Under the pieces are notes generated by a model that saw nothing but the letters and a program-made list of their open reading frames with translations, did no database searches and was not told where the DNA came from. The position numbers and the translations under genes were made by a program. Positions 1 through 12,365 of a stretch of 64,000 nucleotides of DNA are shown piece after piece; within the stretch, counting starts at the first letter, position 1, and the number at the start of each line of letters is the position of its first letter. Source of the DNA: Bugulina stolonifera (Eukaryota > Bryozoa > Gymnolaemata > Cheilostomatida > Bugulidae); the NCBI GenBank assembly GCA_935421135.1, contig OW285190.1:17866501-17930500 (forward strand). Reading direction: 5' to 3'.

Positions 1-386
1 GGCATTGAACCTAATCAATAAAGATAGCGCATTGAATATAATTTAAAAAGTTCTATTGAAGTTTTGTTACTAGACTACCACTCGGCCAAATGTCAACTAG
101 TGGATTTTGAATCTGAACTAACCCACATGTCAGGCACTGACTCTGAACATAAGTAGCTCAAACACATTAGCCATACAGTCGTGCATATTATAACATAATC
201 AACTTTTGGGAACGCACTTCATCTTATTATACATGCATATTATTGGAATATTATAATCTAACATTTAGAACCAAAATAAAGTGGATTTCTTACAAATGAT
301 GACCAAAAACTGAACTAATTTCAGTATATTGATCTTAAAAAAGCTATTCTCCATTAATTTTGTGATATGTCAATTTGTTTGTAAGA
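1..386. other. Upstream flank of first cluster gene
   Basis: AT-rich sequence with no coding exon that I can support. It ends in a T-rich stretch and a TAAG just before the first ATG, which could be a 3' splice site for a 5'UTR exon outside the window. No TATA box or other promoter element is convincing. Confidence 0.4.
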
Positions 387-1427
387 ATGGCCTCAGCCGG
401 TGGTGGAGATCGCCGTAACCAACCATCAGCAAGTCAAAGCAAGAGAAAAGCTGAGCTTGATATACATGCTGACATTGAAAAGCAATATCGTGAAGCAATT
501 CGCCTGCGAGATGCAGCAAGAGCCAGAAGTACAGCAACTCCACGAAGATTTGTAAGACCCAGAAGGGAACTAGCCAATAGAGAATCTGCATGCAGGTCAT
601 TTCAGCTTTCAGCTCCCAGAGGTACAGGATATGGGCATGAGCATGCTCAGCACCTGACTGCACAGAGAGTCAGGATCCAAGGTAATACATGTACATCAAC
701 TTCTGTGGAGAAATTTTTGTTTCAATTTAAAATATTCAACCAGCTGTTCAGCTCTCAAAGCTTCCCGGAAAACTTTTTTGCAAGATGTAATTCTATCAAC
801 ACCTAAAAGATTTTTGCAAGTAGACCAAGTTGCAATTCAATTTTCGACCTACAATACAGTCATATATGTGTAATAATATGCCATTCAAATGAGTTATGGA
901 ACCTTCTGCTGCAGGTACATGACTATCTATTACATTCCAATAAGTGTTCTGCTACATAATCATATCAGTTGTGCAACATACAATTGTAGGGTACTCTAAA
1001 AGCTCCCTTACTGCAGTAGCTTGTTTATGCAGCCATTATGATTGATTACAATGAAGTTTTTGTATAAAATATCTCGTTATTTATATTCAACTCGTCGTAT
1101 GTTGCATCTTCTGCAGGGGAACATTTGGAGCACTCAAGTTTGGTGCAGGCGTTACAAGATATGTCAATAAGCTCTTCATCATCTGCTGCTGACGCTGCCC
1201 GTGAAACAGAACTTCAGTGGGATAGCTTCACGAATGTCAGGGCTGTGGACTGGACTACCTACTGGAGAGGTCAAGAAAGGTATCAACCCACGCAAACTGG
1301 AGGAGCGCAATATAGATCAGCAGTCAACAGGGGAATATACAGGCCAGGAATTGGTCGAAACCAAAATGTTGACAGTCCCCATCTCCAACACTTATTGCCC
1401 AGATTAGAAGAGGAAGAAGAAGACTGA
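387..1427 (+). CDS. Cluster gene 1: uncharacterised basic protein with W..YW..IYxP module
   Basis: Two exons, 387-681 and 1117-1427, joined at phase 1 (CCAAG|GTAATA to CTGCAG|GGGAAC), give 201 residues. I do not recognise the family. Exon 1 is rich in Arg and Ser with no signal peptide or membrane segment, so the protein is probably intracellular. Exon 2 begins GEHLEH, has an acidic/Ser patch, then WDSFTNVRAVDWTTYW (from about residue 133), and about 25 residues later GIYRPG; it ends in an acidic tail of Glu and Asp. Gene 2 shows the same layout: both exon 1s end in a similar stretch (RVRIQG here, TVRIEG there) and both exon 2s start GEHLE. This makes the splice model and the paralogy strong. 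The start is the first ATG of the open frame (AGAATGG context). A poly(A) signal follows the stop by about 40 bp. Function unknown. Confidence 0.75.
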
Positions 1428-1469
1428 CATAAATTATTCATGTCTGCAGTTTAACTTATTTTAATACTA

Positions 1470-1475
1470 AATAAA
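1470..1475 (+). terminator. AATAAA poly(A) signal, cluster gene 1
   Basis: Canonical hexamer 43 bp after the TGA stop. It supports this stop as the real 3' end of a separate gene. Confidence 0.5.
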
Positions 1476-1599
1476 TGGTGTGAATCTCAGTATCAGGAGC
1501 CAGTTTGATTCTCCCTTTCTTACACTTGAAGTCAATCAGTTCGAGTATTATCACTGTTACAAGAGCATCAGAACGATCTATGAATTAATGAGACAACTC

Positions 1600-1790
1600 C
1601 CGGTGCTTGTCCTTATAAATTGTCCTTATGATACTGTCCCTATACTGTCTTTACACTGTCCTTATACTGTTCCTACTGCCCTTATACTTGTCCCTATAAT
1701 TTACTGTCCTTATACTGTCCTTATATTTGTGCCTATACTGTCCCTATATTTGTCCCTATACTGCGCCTATACTTTACCTACATGACTTGA
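1600..1790 (+). repeat. Degenerate CTGTCC-TATA tandem repeat
   Basis: Short, imperfect repeats around CTGTCCTTATA and CTGTCCCTATA sit in the spacer after cluster gene 1. The open frame across them is a low-complexity artefact. The rest of 1428-2377 shows no gene. Confidence 0.6.
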
Positions 1791-2377
1791 ATACTGTACC
1801 TAATACTGTCTTGTTCATGTTGCATACTGATGAAGTAAAACTAAGTTAAACCAAATAGCTTACCAGAAAAGTAAATGATTATAATAATTTTAAATTCATC
1901 AAATTCTTTGAATTTTAATATGAATTTTCCTTTTATGAAAAAGGAGAAATATTATCGGAATTACATGGAAATATTTTAAAAACTAAAGCAATGAGTTTGT
2001 AGCAATTAAGTCTGAAGTTTCACCAGTGCATACTAACTAAATTTAGTACTTTATATTCTTGTAAGAAGGTAAGCAGATTTTGCAGACGTCGTGTGTTTCT
2101 GATTTGTATTCTTCAAAAATTCTTATAGCAGTAGAATGTATAGATTTAGTTCGCACTAAGGTTGGGTTAGGTTTACAATACTTACATGTATATAGCCTAT
2201 GGTGGCCAATCTGATATGCAGCAATATAATACAGTATTCAATAGAACATTCTAGCAGGTGCTAGTTGGTGTATTAGTACTTTTTACATATTATGAGGGAA
2301 TTTAGCCAACAATAGATTCATACAAATTTAAAAAAAAGTAATGCTGTTGTGTTTTAGACACGTTTCCTGCAGGCAGG

Positions 2378-5300
2378 ATGGCTCACAGAAGACCGAAGGG
2401 CCCACCAGAGCTCTACAATCGACCAGATGAAAGTAGTCCACCCAACCTGTCTCTTCGAACGAGAGCCTACGACAGGATGCCAAGCAGTGCTCAAAGAGGG
2501 CGAGGAAATTACAATCTGTCAACATCAACCAGGGGGGCTGCATGTACTCAGCCACAAACTTCACTCTTTCAGTCTGAACTTACTGAAAGTAGAAGTCGTG
2601 GCAGGCACAGAGATGAGCTCTGCACAAGTACTCCGAGGCAAAGAGCAAGAACAGAATCACCAAGAAGAATTGACCCTCCACTATTTACACCTTACAATTT
2701 TCTCAATCCAGGGTTGAGTTATACACCAAGTCCTCCTACTGATGAGAGAGAAGAGCGACGAGCAAGAGCACGATTTGCTCGAATGATGGAATCCAATCTA
2801 ACTGGTCAACCAATGGTTATAATCCCACGGAGAAGACGTTCATTATCAGAGTGCTCTCCAAGGTCAGAAGTGGGCAGACGAATGCATGCCCAACGTTTAC
2901 CTACAGCGGAGACTGTCAGAATTGAAGGTAGTGTACAACTACTTCACTAGCATTGTAGACTAAGTGTTCTAGCTGAGAGTGAAACATGTCAGAGTCTCTT
3001 GCTTGAATTAACATACTAGGTTTGAGTACATTGCATACAATGTGTATGTATAATACATGCACATGTACATGTATGTACGTACATAACCAGCCACTATAAA
3101 ACTTGGATATCAGCAAAAATTTGATTTCTACGACTAATGTAAATATGGTAGTACAGAAGCAACCTCTGGATATCTTGAAAAAAATAGCCGTTCTAGCAAT
3201 CGAAGTGGGGCCACATAAAAAAACATGTATCTAGATCAGAATTTTGTGCTGATTTCAAATATGACATTTCTACACCTCCTAAGGTGCCAGTTCTAGGTGT
3301 AATGGCAAGTTTTAGTACTATTGTACAGATTCTATCGATTTCAAAGCTTGTTATGTATAATCAGGACACCACTATCACACACTTCTAATGTGTTTGAGAA
3401 ACTCTGTTTAAATTACATAATGTAACATTCAACAAGGGAACACATTTTAAAATAGCATAAAGTTAGGAACAGTTTGAAAAATATCTGTTAATATCCGCTA
3501 CTGAACTTGTGAGATTCCTATGAACATACAAGTCATAGATTTCTACACTATTATCCTACATCTCTCTATCTACATTTCCTACTTGTTTACATCCTACACC
3601 AATAGGCTAGGCATGAAAAGTTGTGAGCAGCAACAATAATAATCCAGTTAATGAAAATACTATACAAATTAAAGTGACCTCGGAGACTGACAGGCCTTTT
3701 AGAAGTTGATAAAAACACTCAAATACTGCCATCAGAGTTGCTTTCAAAACTTGGTAGAAATGCATTACTTCTGGTTGCATTACTAGGTATGCATGCAGGT
3801 ACAGAACATGTTGCATCAAGGATCTGAGGATGCAGCCTAGGAATCCAGTGGCCAATTTGGTGCTGCTTGGATTAGTCGGCAATGTGATAGTTCACCTTAG
3901 AACCGCACCTCCACCTCTGAGAAACTGATTGGTATATTAATTGATAATGTACATGTACATGTATTAATTCCCAGCTTGCAGTTTCATGAGTTTATGTTTC
4001 TTGTAGTGACCAGTGAATGCTTGCAATTGCCATAGGGGAGTATTAGTTGTTAAATCAGTTATAAGCATTCATCTGCATATTTAGGATATATAGATGTAAG
4101 CCAAGATGTATATATATGAGGGCCTACGTGTATATCTACTAGGAGGTTAAGAAGTACTAAATCATAATTTTTTGAAATTATAGGCCTATAATACATGTCC
4201 CTATTATTAGTACTGAATATGCATAATATAGGGACTGTAGTTGGGACCCAAGGATGTTAGTAACCTGAAGACTGGGTTTATTAGACTTGTTCATGTGAAT
4301 GTTATACAAGCAGTTGGTGTGTTGTAATGACCAATTATTATCCTTTACAGTTTTTTATGGTACTTGGTGTTACTATAATTTTGGTTTCAATTATGTGGAA
4401 AGCTAGAGGCTGTCACACAAATGTGTTTTATGTAAAATGCTTTGCAAGTTATTCAATCAAAAAACACCTTGCCTCTTCCTAATATCTGGCATCATCATGG
4501 TCTACCATGCTGACTCTGAGGCTCCCTTTGGTATTTTTCTCTTCTTGATCCCCATGAATTTTATCTAATACCCCATCTACGTTTCCTAGATACAACTACA
4601 TATTGTAGGTAGGCCCCCTACATGTTGTAACAGCCCAGTGTACAGAGATTACTTGTTTTAACTGCTAGTGTTTGTAAGGAACTTCCTAAGTGGGCATGGT
4701 TATGGTTTTCTCTGATCTTTTTATATAAATTAGCAAATAATGCTTGTCTATGGTGACACAGGACTTTCAGCATGCACACTTTCTGATGGACTTGGTGATT
4801 TTATGATTTCGTTCGATTTATTAAATCTATTGACAATTTGATCACACTTTAAATATAGAGCAATAACCACATATTATATGTACTTGTGTAGCATGAATAT
4901 GTAATTCACTTAAAACATCAATAGTTTGAAATTTAACATCAAAATGTAACATTATTATGTAGTTTACTTCACCTACCACTATTAGTTATGTTCAGTACTA
5001 AAAGCAGGAAATAAATAAATCACACTACTTATGAACATACATGGCCAATTTGAGAGCCAACGACTTTTTGGTCTACTTCCCTGTTGACATTGCATGTAGC
5101 ATGATTCATTGAATATTGCTCTCTAATACTGCAAGTAGCCTATGTTATATAGTGGAAGGATGTAGGCCTACAGGTATGTATGGGTATATTATCTACTGTA
5201 CATGTATATAGATATAGGTGTATTATATGCACCAAAATACCTAGAGTAATGAAGTATTGATGACTTTTAGTTGCTAGAGCCAGTTTGTTGATTAATTTTG

Positions 5301-6668
5301 AAGAATACCAGTTAAGAAAAGTGACACATGTTCTTCCTGAGTGAATGTTGAGACCAACTTTCTATATGCAGGACATCAGAACACATTCACACCTATTCCC
5401 CACTTTTGGGGGTTAATATGGTGAAGAGAATAACTGGTGTGTCTTTGATATTTTCACAGCAGTAAACAAACAACTATCCACTGTTGTAGCTGTTGTATTA
5501 CCTCAGTCTAACACATTATAAACCTCCCACAACTCAATTTATATAACCATTAGGGCATTATAGCAGTAGCAATCCTAAACAACAATATTATATCTACATG
5601 TATCTAGTATTACTAGTTATGTCTAGTAATACTAGTAACTGCTATTTGGCCATCTGCAGCTGTTGTTATTGTGGTTACTATAGAAATCCGCAGGCACAAC
5701 CACTTCTAATTGGACAGTGTTTGCCGTTACGCATGAGCACTAACACTAAAGCAATCTTTTCCGGCTTATCAATGGCGATCTGACAAATGTTTGTTATTTT
5801 TACTTGCACGATAAATCAATTGACCACAACAACTATACTGGCGCTATGTGAGGTGTAGAAATTTGCATGTCAAAATATTTATGTATAATTAAGAGTTTCA
5901 TGCAAAAAATACCTGGCCCCACCTCAATTGCTAGAAATCTTTATAAAAAGGGAGGTTGCTTCTGTACTATGGTTGTGTACATTAAATACATGTATATTTT
6001 TATAAGAATACAACATTTCAAGTTCATTGGATGTCTTTGAGGTCTGGAGGACTGTCACGCACACCTCAAAGGCTTTTAACCCAATTTTAATAGTGAAACC
6101 ACAAGAGCATTAAAAATATTGGTCTCGTGGTAAATGTTTCTAGCAGGAAAATTGAGCTTTGTTTTAAGGTCATGAAAATGTTGTGTTATGACAGATCTGA
6201 AGAAAGCAAGCACCTGCTGCCCCGTCAAGCGTGCTACAATTAATCAACTTTAATATCCTTTATTTATTTCTGTTATCTTCAGGTGAACACCTAGAAACAC
6301 TGGCGGCACGATTTGGAGCAATGGGTGTCGGGTTTATGCAAGAGGAAGAGGCAGATGACGAGCTCTCTTGGGAACATTTCATGAATATCCGCTCTCTCAG
6401 CTGGACAGACTACTGGGACTCAAAAGAGCCTATGCCACTTTCTGCACGTCGCAAAAAATCAGCTAAAGCCCAGTTTAGCCTAAGCAAGGACAGAGGAATG
6501 ATATATCAACCACGGTTTGATGATGATGTACAAAGATTGGATTCTTACCAAGAGCTTGATTACTTTTTTGATGACGATGCTCTTGACGAATTAGATTTTG
6601 AACAAGATAGCCTTTTGCAAGAAAGAAATGAAGAGATGAGAAGGAGGCTTAGAGAAGATGAGAGATAA
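2378..6668 (+). CDS. Cluster gene 2: paralogue of gene 1, W..YW..IYxP module
   Basis: Exons 2378-2927 and 6283-6668 join at phase 1 (ATTGAAG|GTAGTG to CTTCAG|GTGAAC) for 311 residues; the intron is 3,355 bp. Exon 1 encodes a Ser/Arg/Pro-rich, probably disordered basic region (RSRGR, IPRRRRS) ending in HAQRLPTAETVRIEG, close to the end of gene 1 exon 1. Exon 2 starts GEHLETLAARFG and carries WEHFMNIRSLSWTDYW, then MIYQP after a basic stretch, then a strongly acidic tail (DDDALDELDFEQD) and a charged helix. No signal peptide or membrane segment. The two-exon layout, junction and motif order match gene 1, so the two arose by tandem duplication; exon 1 has diverged far more than the module. The ATG lies just after CCTGCAGGCAGG, a possible 3' splice site. 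Function unknown; a nucleic-acid role is only a guess from basic composition. Confidence 0.75.
2928..6282 (+). other. Large intron of cluster gene 2
   Basis: Non-coding AT-rich sequence between the two exons. It contains scattered ACATGTACATGTA palindromes (near 3060 and 3950) and no exon, RNA gene or recognisable transposon. Short frames in it lack splice context or family similarity. Confidence 0.5.
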
Positions 6669-6695
6669 AACAATGCTAAAGTTGAGCAATGTAAA

Positions 6696-6701
6696 AATAA
6701 A
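6696..6701 (+). terminator. AATAAA poly(A) signal, cluster gene 2
   Basis: Hexamer 28 bp after the TAA stop of gene 2. The following spacer to 7430 shows no gene. Confidence 0.5.
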
Positions 6702-7430
6702 AGTTAAAACATATTTAATAATAAGCCCAATACTCTTCTTGCATGCCTATTTGGTTGTACATATTTTGGAATTATATAATTCTACATTTATTATTAAAAC
6801 AGATTGAAGTTGTAAAAGTAACTCGAAAGTATAAAGGTCAAAATGAGCACTATGTAAGCTGCAAAGGGTAGATCATTCAGACTCTCACTGTGAGTTTAAA
6901 CTCCTTTTTCATCTTCCTTGATAAGAAATGATTCACTATTAGGGTTATCAAAGGGTTCTAGAAAGAGGATGAAGGTGCATCTTATTTAAAATCAAACGGT
7001 TTTATGTAAAAAGTAACACAGTCATGCGGAGCAAGGTGACACTGCAAATATGTATGAAGTGTATTCTTTAGTCCGCAACATCTGTACAGTCAGCTTGAAA
7101 TTCCAAATAACATTGTCCAGTTAGAAAGCTTGCATTTTCTACATAGAAGAGAAAATACAGCAGCTACACGAATACCGCTGATGTCACAGCACTACCAGCA
7201 AATCTTTACCTTTAAGCTCTGGTAAAATTTACTAGCAATAAACAAAGTAATAGGTAAGAAAACCATAACTGTGTAATATTCTTTGAAATGTACTACTAAT
7301 ATTGAAATGAATGTTTGTGCATTTCCGACAAGTAGTTTTGTTAATATATTTATAAGAAATTGCTGCTTTTGCTGGAAAGTTGAGGAATAAAATATTAAAT
7401 TTTTGACTGTTTTAGAAACCTGCTGGCAGG

Positions 7431-10400
7431 ATGGCAACTGGAGGTTGGGATGATTCTTATGTCACTGGTCAAAGAGGACGTGGAGCTCAAGGTGGTAGAG
7501 GAAGTCGAGGCAGCCGAGGAGCTCAAGGCAATTTTGGAGATAGGTCAAACAGCCCAAGTACAAGAGGGGGTGCAACTCCAAGAGGAAGCCAAGGTCTAAG
7601 AGGTAGTTCAAGTGGAAGAGGAGGTGCTGGCAAAATTCTCTTTGATTGGACAAAACCTACCCCAAAACCAAGCCGTTCAGCGTCCAAAAAAGACGCTGGT
7701 GCCCGTGCAGCTGAGCCTAGCACCAGTAGAAATGGTGGTATTGCAGCTGCTGCTAGTGCTGCTGCTGATCCAGAACCAGATGAAGCAGAGGCCACTGCAC
7801 AGAATAAAGCAGCAAATGGAAATGGTCAAGAAGCAGTGGGTGGAGCCCCTGATGGTACTGTGGAAGAGGCCGCTGATGAAGTGGAAGATAGAGCAGTAGG
7901 CGGAGCCACCAATGGGACAGCTCATGGTGCAGTAGGTGGAGCCACCAATGGGACAGCTCATAGCGCAGTAGGCGGAGCCACCAATGGGACAGCTCATAGC
8001 GCAGTAGGCGGAGCCATTGATGATGATGCAGATAAAGCAGAGGGTGGTTCAACTGAAGCTTCAACTAGAGAAAGTCGCAAAAAGCGTAGAAATCGTAAAA
8101 GTCCTTCCAAAAGAGTTTATACCAGTTTTTCTAGTTGGATGAATCAGCCAGACCCGGTGGTTGGAGAGCCAAGCTCTCTCCCGTGTGATGAAAAGGAAGC
8201 ATCTGCAGATAAGAAATCACCTGAGAAACATAGCAAGAGTGGCAGAGGTCGTAGTACTGTAAGACGGGGTAGAGGAGGTGGTACTCTGTATGACTGGACA
8301 CAACCTACCAGGAGTCCAATGGAAGGGAGAGACTTTGGTGAGTTGCTTAGTAAATAGTTTTTGCAACTGTTTGAACTTCTTGAGGCCAATAGATACCTAG
8401 AATATTATACTAGTCATGGCCCAGTGAGATTATCTGCCTGTACAGGCATATTACTTGAGCACTTTAGCTCTTGAGTTTTTACTTTATAAGCACTACTTAC
8501 ATGTCAATAGCATAGACTTCTTATACTTTGGTTGTCGCAATCTAAGTCATGTCGCAGATTTACTAACTGTACAATTTGATTGCATAACTCATATTTTCTA
8601 CTGATTGCAGTCATACTACTTCAAGGTGTTACGATGTTGCTTTAAGCTACACTGTGCAAAAATAAGCTACACTGTGTAAAAATAAGCTACAATGTGTAAA
8701 AATAAGCTACACTGCGTAAAAATAAGCTACGCTTGGCACAACTTCAAAAAGCAATACAAATGCAATTCTTGACTCAGTTAACAAACCTGCAGCTTTTTCA
8801 AATAACATAGACTATGTACCACTTTTAGCCAATAGCATAGACTATGTACCACTTTTAGCCAATTGCAGACAAAAGGCTGATTGCAGATGGGGGGCTCACT
8901 AATGACATGATAAACCATTTTGATCTGGTCAAATAGAAAGTGTAGAGCACAAGATTCATAAACAGTATTTGATGAATAATAGTTGCATAGACTTAAGCAT
9001 CGCAATGGGCAACCTCTCTACAATAGTGAAATCTAGAAATTGTTCATCGATTTTCATTTTACTGCTGCTTCTCAAGGGGTCATGATTTGTGAACAATGTT
9101 ATTAACACGCATGCTAGTAGTTGAATCTTTGTTTAATATGTTTCAGATGATCAGAAAACACCAGAGACAAGTCCTCCAGAACCAAGTCCACGTCCAAAAA
9201 TTCATCTTCCAGCTGGAATTCTCCCCGCACCTCCTGCGTTTACAAAAACCAGAGACAGACTTGGTGAGTGTGACTCTGTCAGTGATTTGTTATAGTATTT
9301 GAACTCTTAAGTACAGGTTGATTTCGTTGTTTAAAGTAGTAAAATTACAGTCTTAGATTAATATTCTTAGTTGTAATTTATGGTCTGTGTGATTATCAAT
9401 AGTATCAACAATTTCATCTAATATTATTAAATTTGTTACCCAAGGTAGCAATATTTATGAATATCTGAGATTGAATAATTGTCAGAAGTTTAGCTAAATT
9501 TTTCCATAAACCATCTGAATGTTTAAGAAAAGATTGTATGAAGCATCAAAAGTGAACACTTTCACAAAATTTTCTTCAATTTTATCGAACGTTTTGGTCG
9601 TAACGGTTGTAGCACTCAAATTTTCACTATGTGGAACAATACTGCTTTAGCTGTACACAAATACATGTACATGTACATGTATAATCTTGAGTAAGGTTTC
9701 ATATTTACTCCTTACAGCTCATTCTGCCAGCCAAGCAGAGAAGCATGGAAGGAACACAGGCTCAACCTATGGTAAGAATTTGTTTTACGGTAGGCTTAGA
9801 CCTACATCCTCTAAGTAAGAGCAGAGGCTATGCATATTGATGGATCACAACTTTTAGAATTCAAGAAGTTCAGGCTAATTGTGCTTTATGTATAGTATGT
9901 GTAGTATGTACTGTATATATATGTGTGCATGTAAATGTATTATATACATGTCTGGATATACAGGTATATTTTATAGTGTATATTTACATTGTATATCTTA
10001 TGTATATGCTGTACATAATATCCATGCTGTAGCAGTAATAAAATATACTGTATTATTGCACAAATGTTACGCTTTTTAAAATACGTTAATGCATGAATGC
10101 ACATGTAAATGGAAATATTACAGTAATACAACTGTCGTCCTAAATTGTAAAAGAAAACTAAATAATGTAAATGATTTTAGTATTGAATGTTTGAAATTAA
10201 TTCTATCATACCCCACCAGCAATGAGTGCCGTGCTGTGCACAATTCTTGGATATAAATTTTTCCACGTGTAATAAGATTTATTGTAACTGCTTGCAGTCG
10301 TCAGAGGAAGTGAGACATATGACCCGGCTACGATCACTTGGCTCAAGGATATGGACCCCAACCCTAATGGTGAGATATCTACATGTGCAATCTATCTCTA

Positions 10401-11747
10401 TAACAATGTTTAGTGTATTGTCATCTTTGAAATGGTTTTAATTCCCAAACTAATTTCTTTCCAACTTTAACTGTAGCAGTTGGTATTGTCCATCCCTTTT
10501 GTGATTTTCAAATTCTTTCTCACAATTTTATTTGGGTATGAATTTATTTTTCTGCTTCATCTTCTAAGCAGGCTGAAGCACATTCAAATTTCTTATGGAT
10601 TGGTAATTCACGTGATAAATTGAAATTCATGCAATACATGCATTTAATACTCTAACTTTGAATCTCGTGGTGGTGATTTTTAGAGGAATTCTTGGCATCA
10701 CGCCAGAGATCATCTCTTAAACCTGGTCTGATCAGAATTCCACAAGAATTTGTAGGTAAATATCTCATATGGCAGCATATCTCATTATGTCACATTCTGC
10801 AGGCTGCATTGCGGCCTATATGTCATGTAAACTGTATATACATGTATTACAAAGGCCACCTACCAGTTGATACCATGCACCACACCCAATATAATAACAA
10901 TGTTGTACTATTTATATTATATTATTGGAGGTGCAGTATTCCATGAGTGTACCTTGTAAAATTAAGGAATGTAAAACAGAATTATAAGTTGTGACATGAT
11001 GTCAAATTGTAGTCTACTCTTTAAAAGACATAGATAAGCTGAAGACTATGACTTGAAAGATATACTATATAAAACTAAATTATAATGTGGATACATCATA
11101 AAAAGACAACGCTCCCTGCTATACACGTTCTGACTCAGCCACTGACCTAATAATATGTACACTAAACTTGACTAAGGTATTTTCTTCTAAAATACTACAA
11201 TATATTTTACGAACATACATACATGTATAACAATGCTTAACCAATGATTTCAGCCCACGTCCGGGATATGTCAGAAGATATGGTTAGCCCAAAGACTCTG
11301 GAAGATTTCTACCCAGAAGACAAGGAGTCTGAAAACTTGTACGACCTGCAGTACGAAAAGATACCTGGTCACTACAGAGCCCATAGGGAGCTGAACACTC
11401 TCTACATTGATGCCCCGCCTCCTGGTGACGAGAGCCGAAGGCTTCCACAGCTGACATATCAGTGCTTTAAGTGGAACGATGAAGATACGTGCAACCTCCA
11501 CCCATCGGGTAGGCACCCTGATTGTACACTTGAATTCCAGAGGAGCGTTTCCGCTGAGGGAGAAGGAAACTTTCTATCTCAATCACGCCTCGCATTTGAA
11601 AAGAAATCAGAACTTTACAGGTGGTCCAAGGCTGCATTAGCATACTCTACACAACAAACGGATGACATGCCAATACCTTACCATCTCCAGGAAATACCAG
11701 CACCACGTCATAGAACCATTCTGGAAGAGGATAGTGATGAGTGCTGA
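7431..11747 (+). CDS. Cluster gene 3: RGG-rich protein with two DWTxPT motifs
   Basis: Six exons: 7431-8337, 9147-9263, 9718-9771, 10298-10369, 10684-10755, 11254-11747. All five introns are phase 1 with GT..AG ends, giving 571 residues. Residues 10-65 form an Arg/Gly region with many RG and RGG steps, typical of RNA-binding or arginine-methylated tails. ILFDWTKPT follows at residue 69, and LYDWTQPT at about 286 after a second RG patch, so a [LI][FY]DWTxPT motif brackets the segment. Between them is a three-copy 12-residue AVGGATNGTAHS repeat and a basic patch. The last exon has a Cys/His cluster (CFKWNDEDTC, HPSGRHPDC) that loosely resembles the Cys/His part of genes 4-6, and an acidic C-terminus. 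No known domain recognised. RNA binding is inferred from composition only. The start ATG sits after TGTTTTAGAAACCTGCTGGCAGG, a possible 3' splice site. Confidence 0.7.
7893..8000 (+). repeat. 36-bp in-frame coding repeat, 3 copies
   Basis: Three adjacent 36-bp units (7893, 7929, 7965) encode AVGGATNGTAH[GS]. A partial fourth copy (AVGGA) follows. The unit is a multiple of three, so copy changes keep the frame of gene 3. Confidence 0.85.
8641..8868 (+). repeat. Two small tandem repeats in intron 1 of gene 3
   Basis: About five copies of a 20-bp unit (AAAAATAAGCTACACTGTGT type) lie at 8641-8735. Two copies of a ~30-bp unit containing CATAGACTATGTACC follow at about 8798-8868. Both are intronic; no function is apparent. 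Confidence 0.75.
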
Positions 11748-11950
11748 GTTCCATCTTATAGCACCACATAAAAACATTTAAATAAGATCAGTTTTTAATT
11801 TGATTTATTGCCTAATGTATTAAGTTATGATAAACAATATAATTTTTGGAGTCAAAAGAAAACCATTTCAATTTGATATTTAATTTTTAAATAATAGATC
11901 TAAATGTTATAAATGCAATGTAATTTAATCCGTGGTAAAAATGTAAGTAC

Positions 11951-12113
11951 AATTAAAACATTGTCTTTATATTATACAGTCATGTATAATATACACAAGT
12001 TGCTATAAAAATACAGTCATGATGACAATTAAAATTAAATTAAAACATTGTCTTTATATTATACAGTCATGTATAATATAGTCAAGTTGCTATAAAAATA
12101 CAGTCACGATGAC
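11951..12113 (+). repeat. Direct duplication after gene 3
   Basis: A ~76-bp segment starting AATTAAAACATTGTC at 11951 recurs at 12038 with few changes. It lies in the gene 3 to gene 4 spacer, which otherwise holds no gene. Confidence 0.8.
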
Positions 12114-12365
12114 GTATACATGTAGCTAGTTCTACTAGTCGGATGTATTCAAATAACTACTTGCATAGTACTGATGTCATTGGTATGCTAATTTAAATAT
12201 AAAAATGCATGATATTGAGTTAAAAATAGGCAAGTTTAACCAAAGAACCAATCAGTGATTTGTGGATCTAAATAGCCATTTTGAACTTTAGTCTAGGTAG
12301 CGTAAGGTCAAAAGGAAGCAACCGAAAGCCGCAGGTCGGCATCTAATTCAGCAACTGGTGTTGTT

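Noticed and set aside
3607..3882. 91-residue minus-strand frame in the intron of gene 2
   Set aside because: No motif, no paralogue, no splice or poly(A) context; hydrophobic by composition.
7462..8389. Minus-strand frames opposite gene 3
   Set aside because: Shadows of the RGG/Ala-rich coding exon; no homology or splice evidence.
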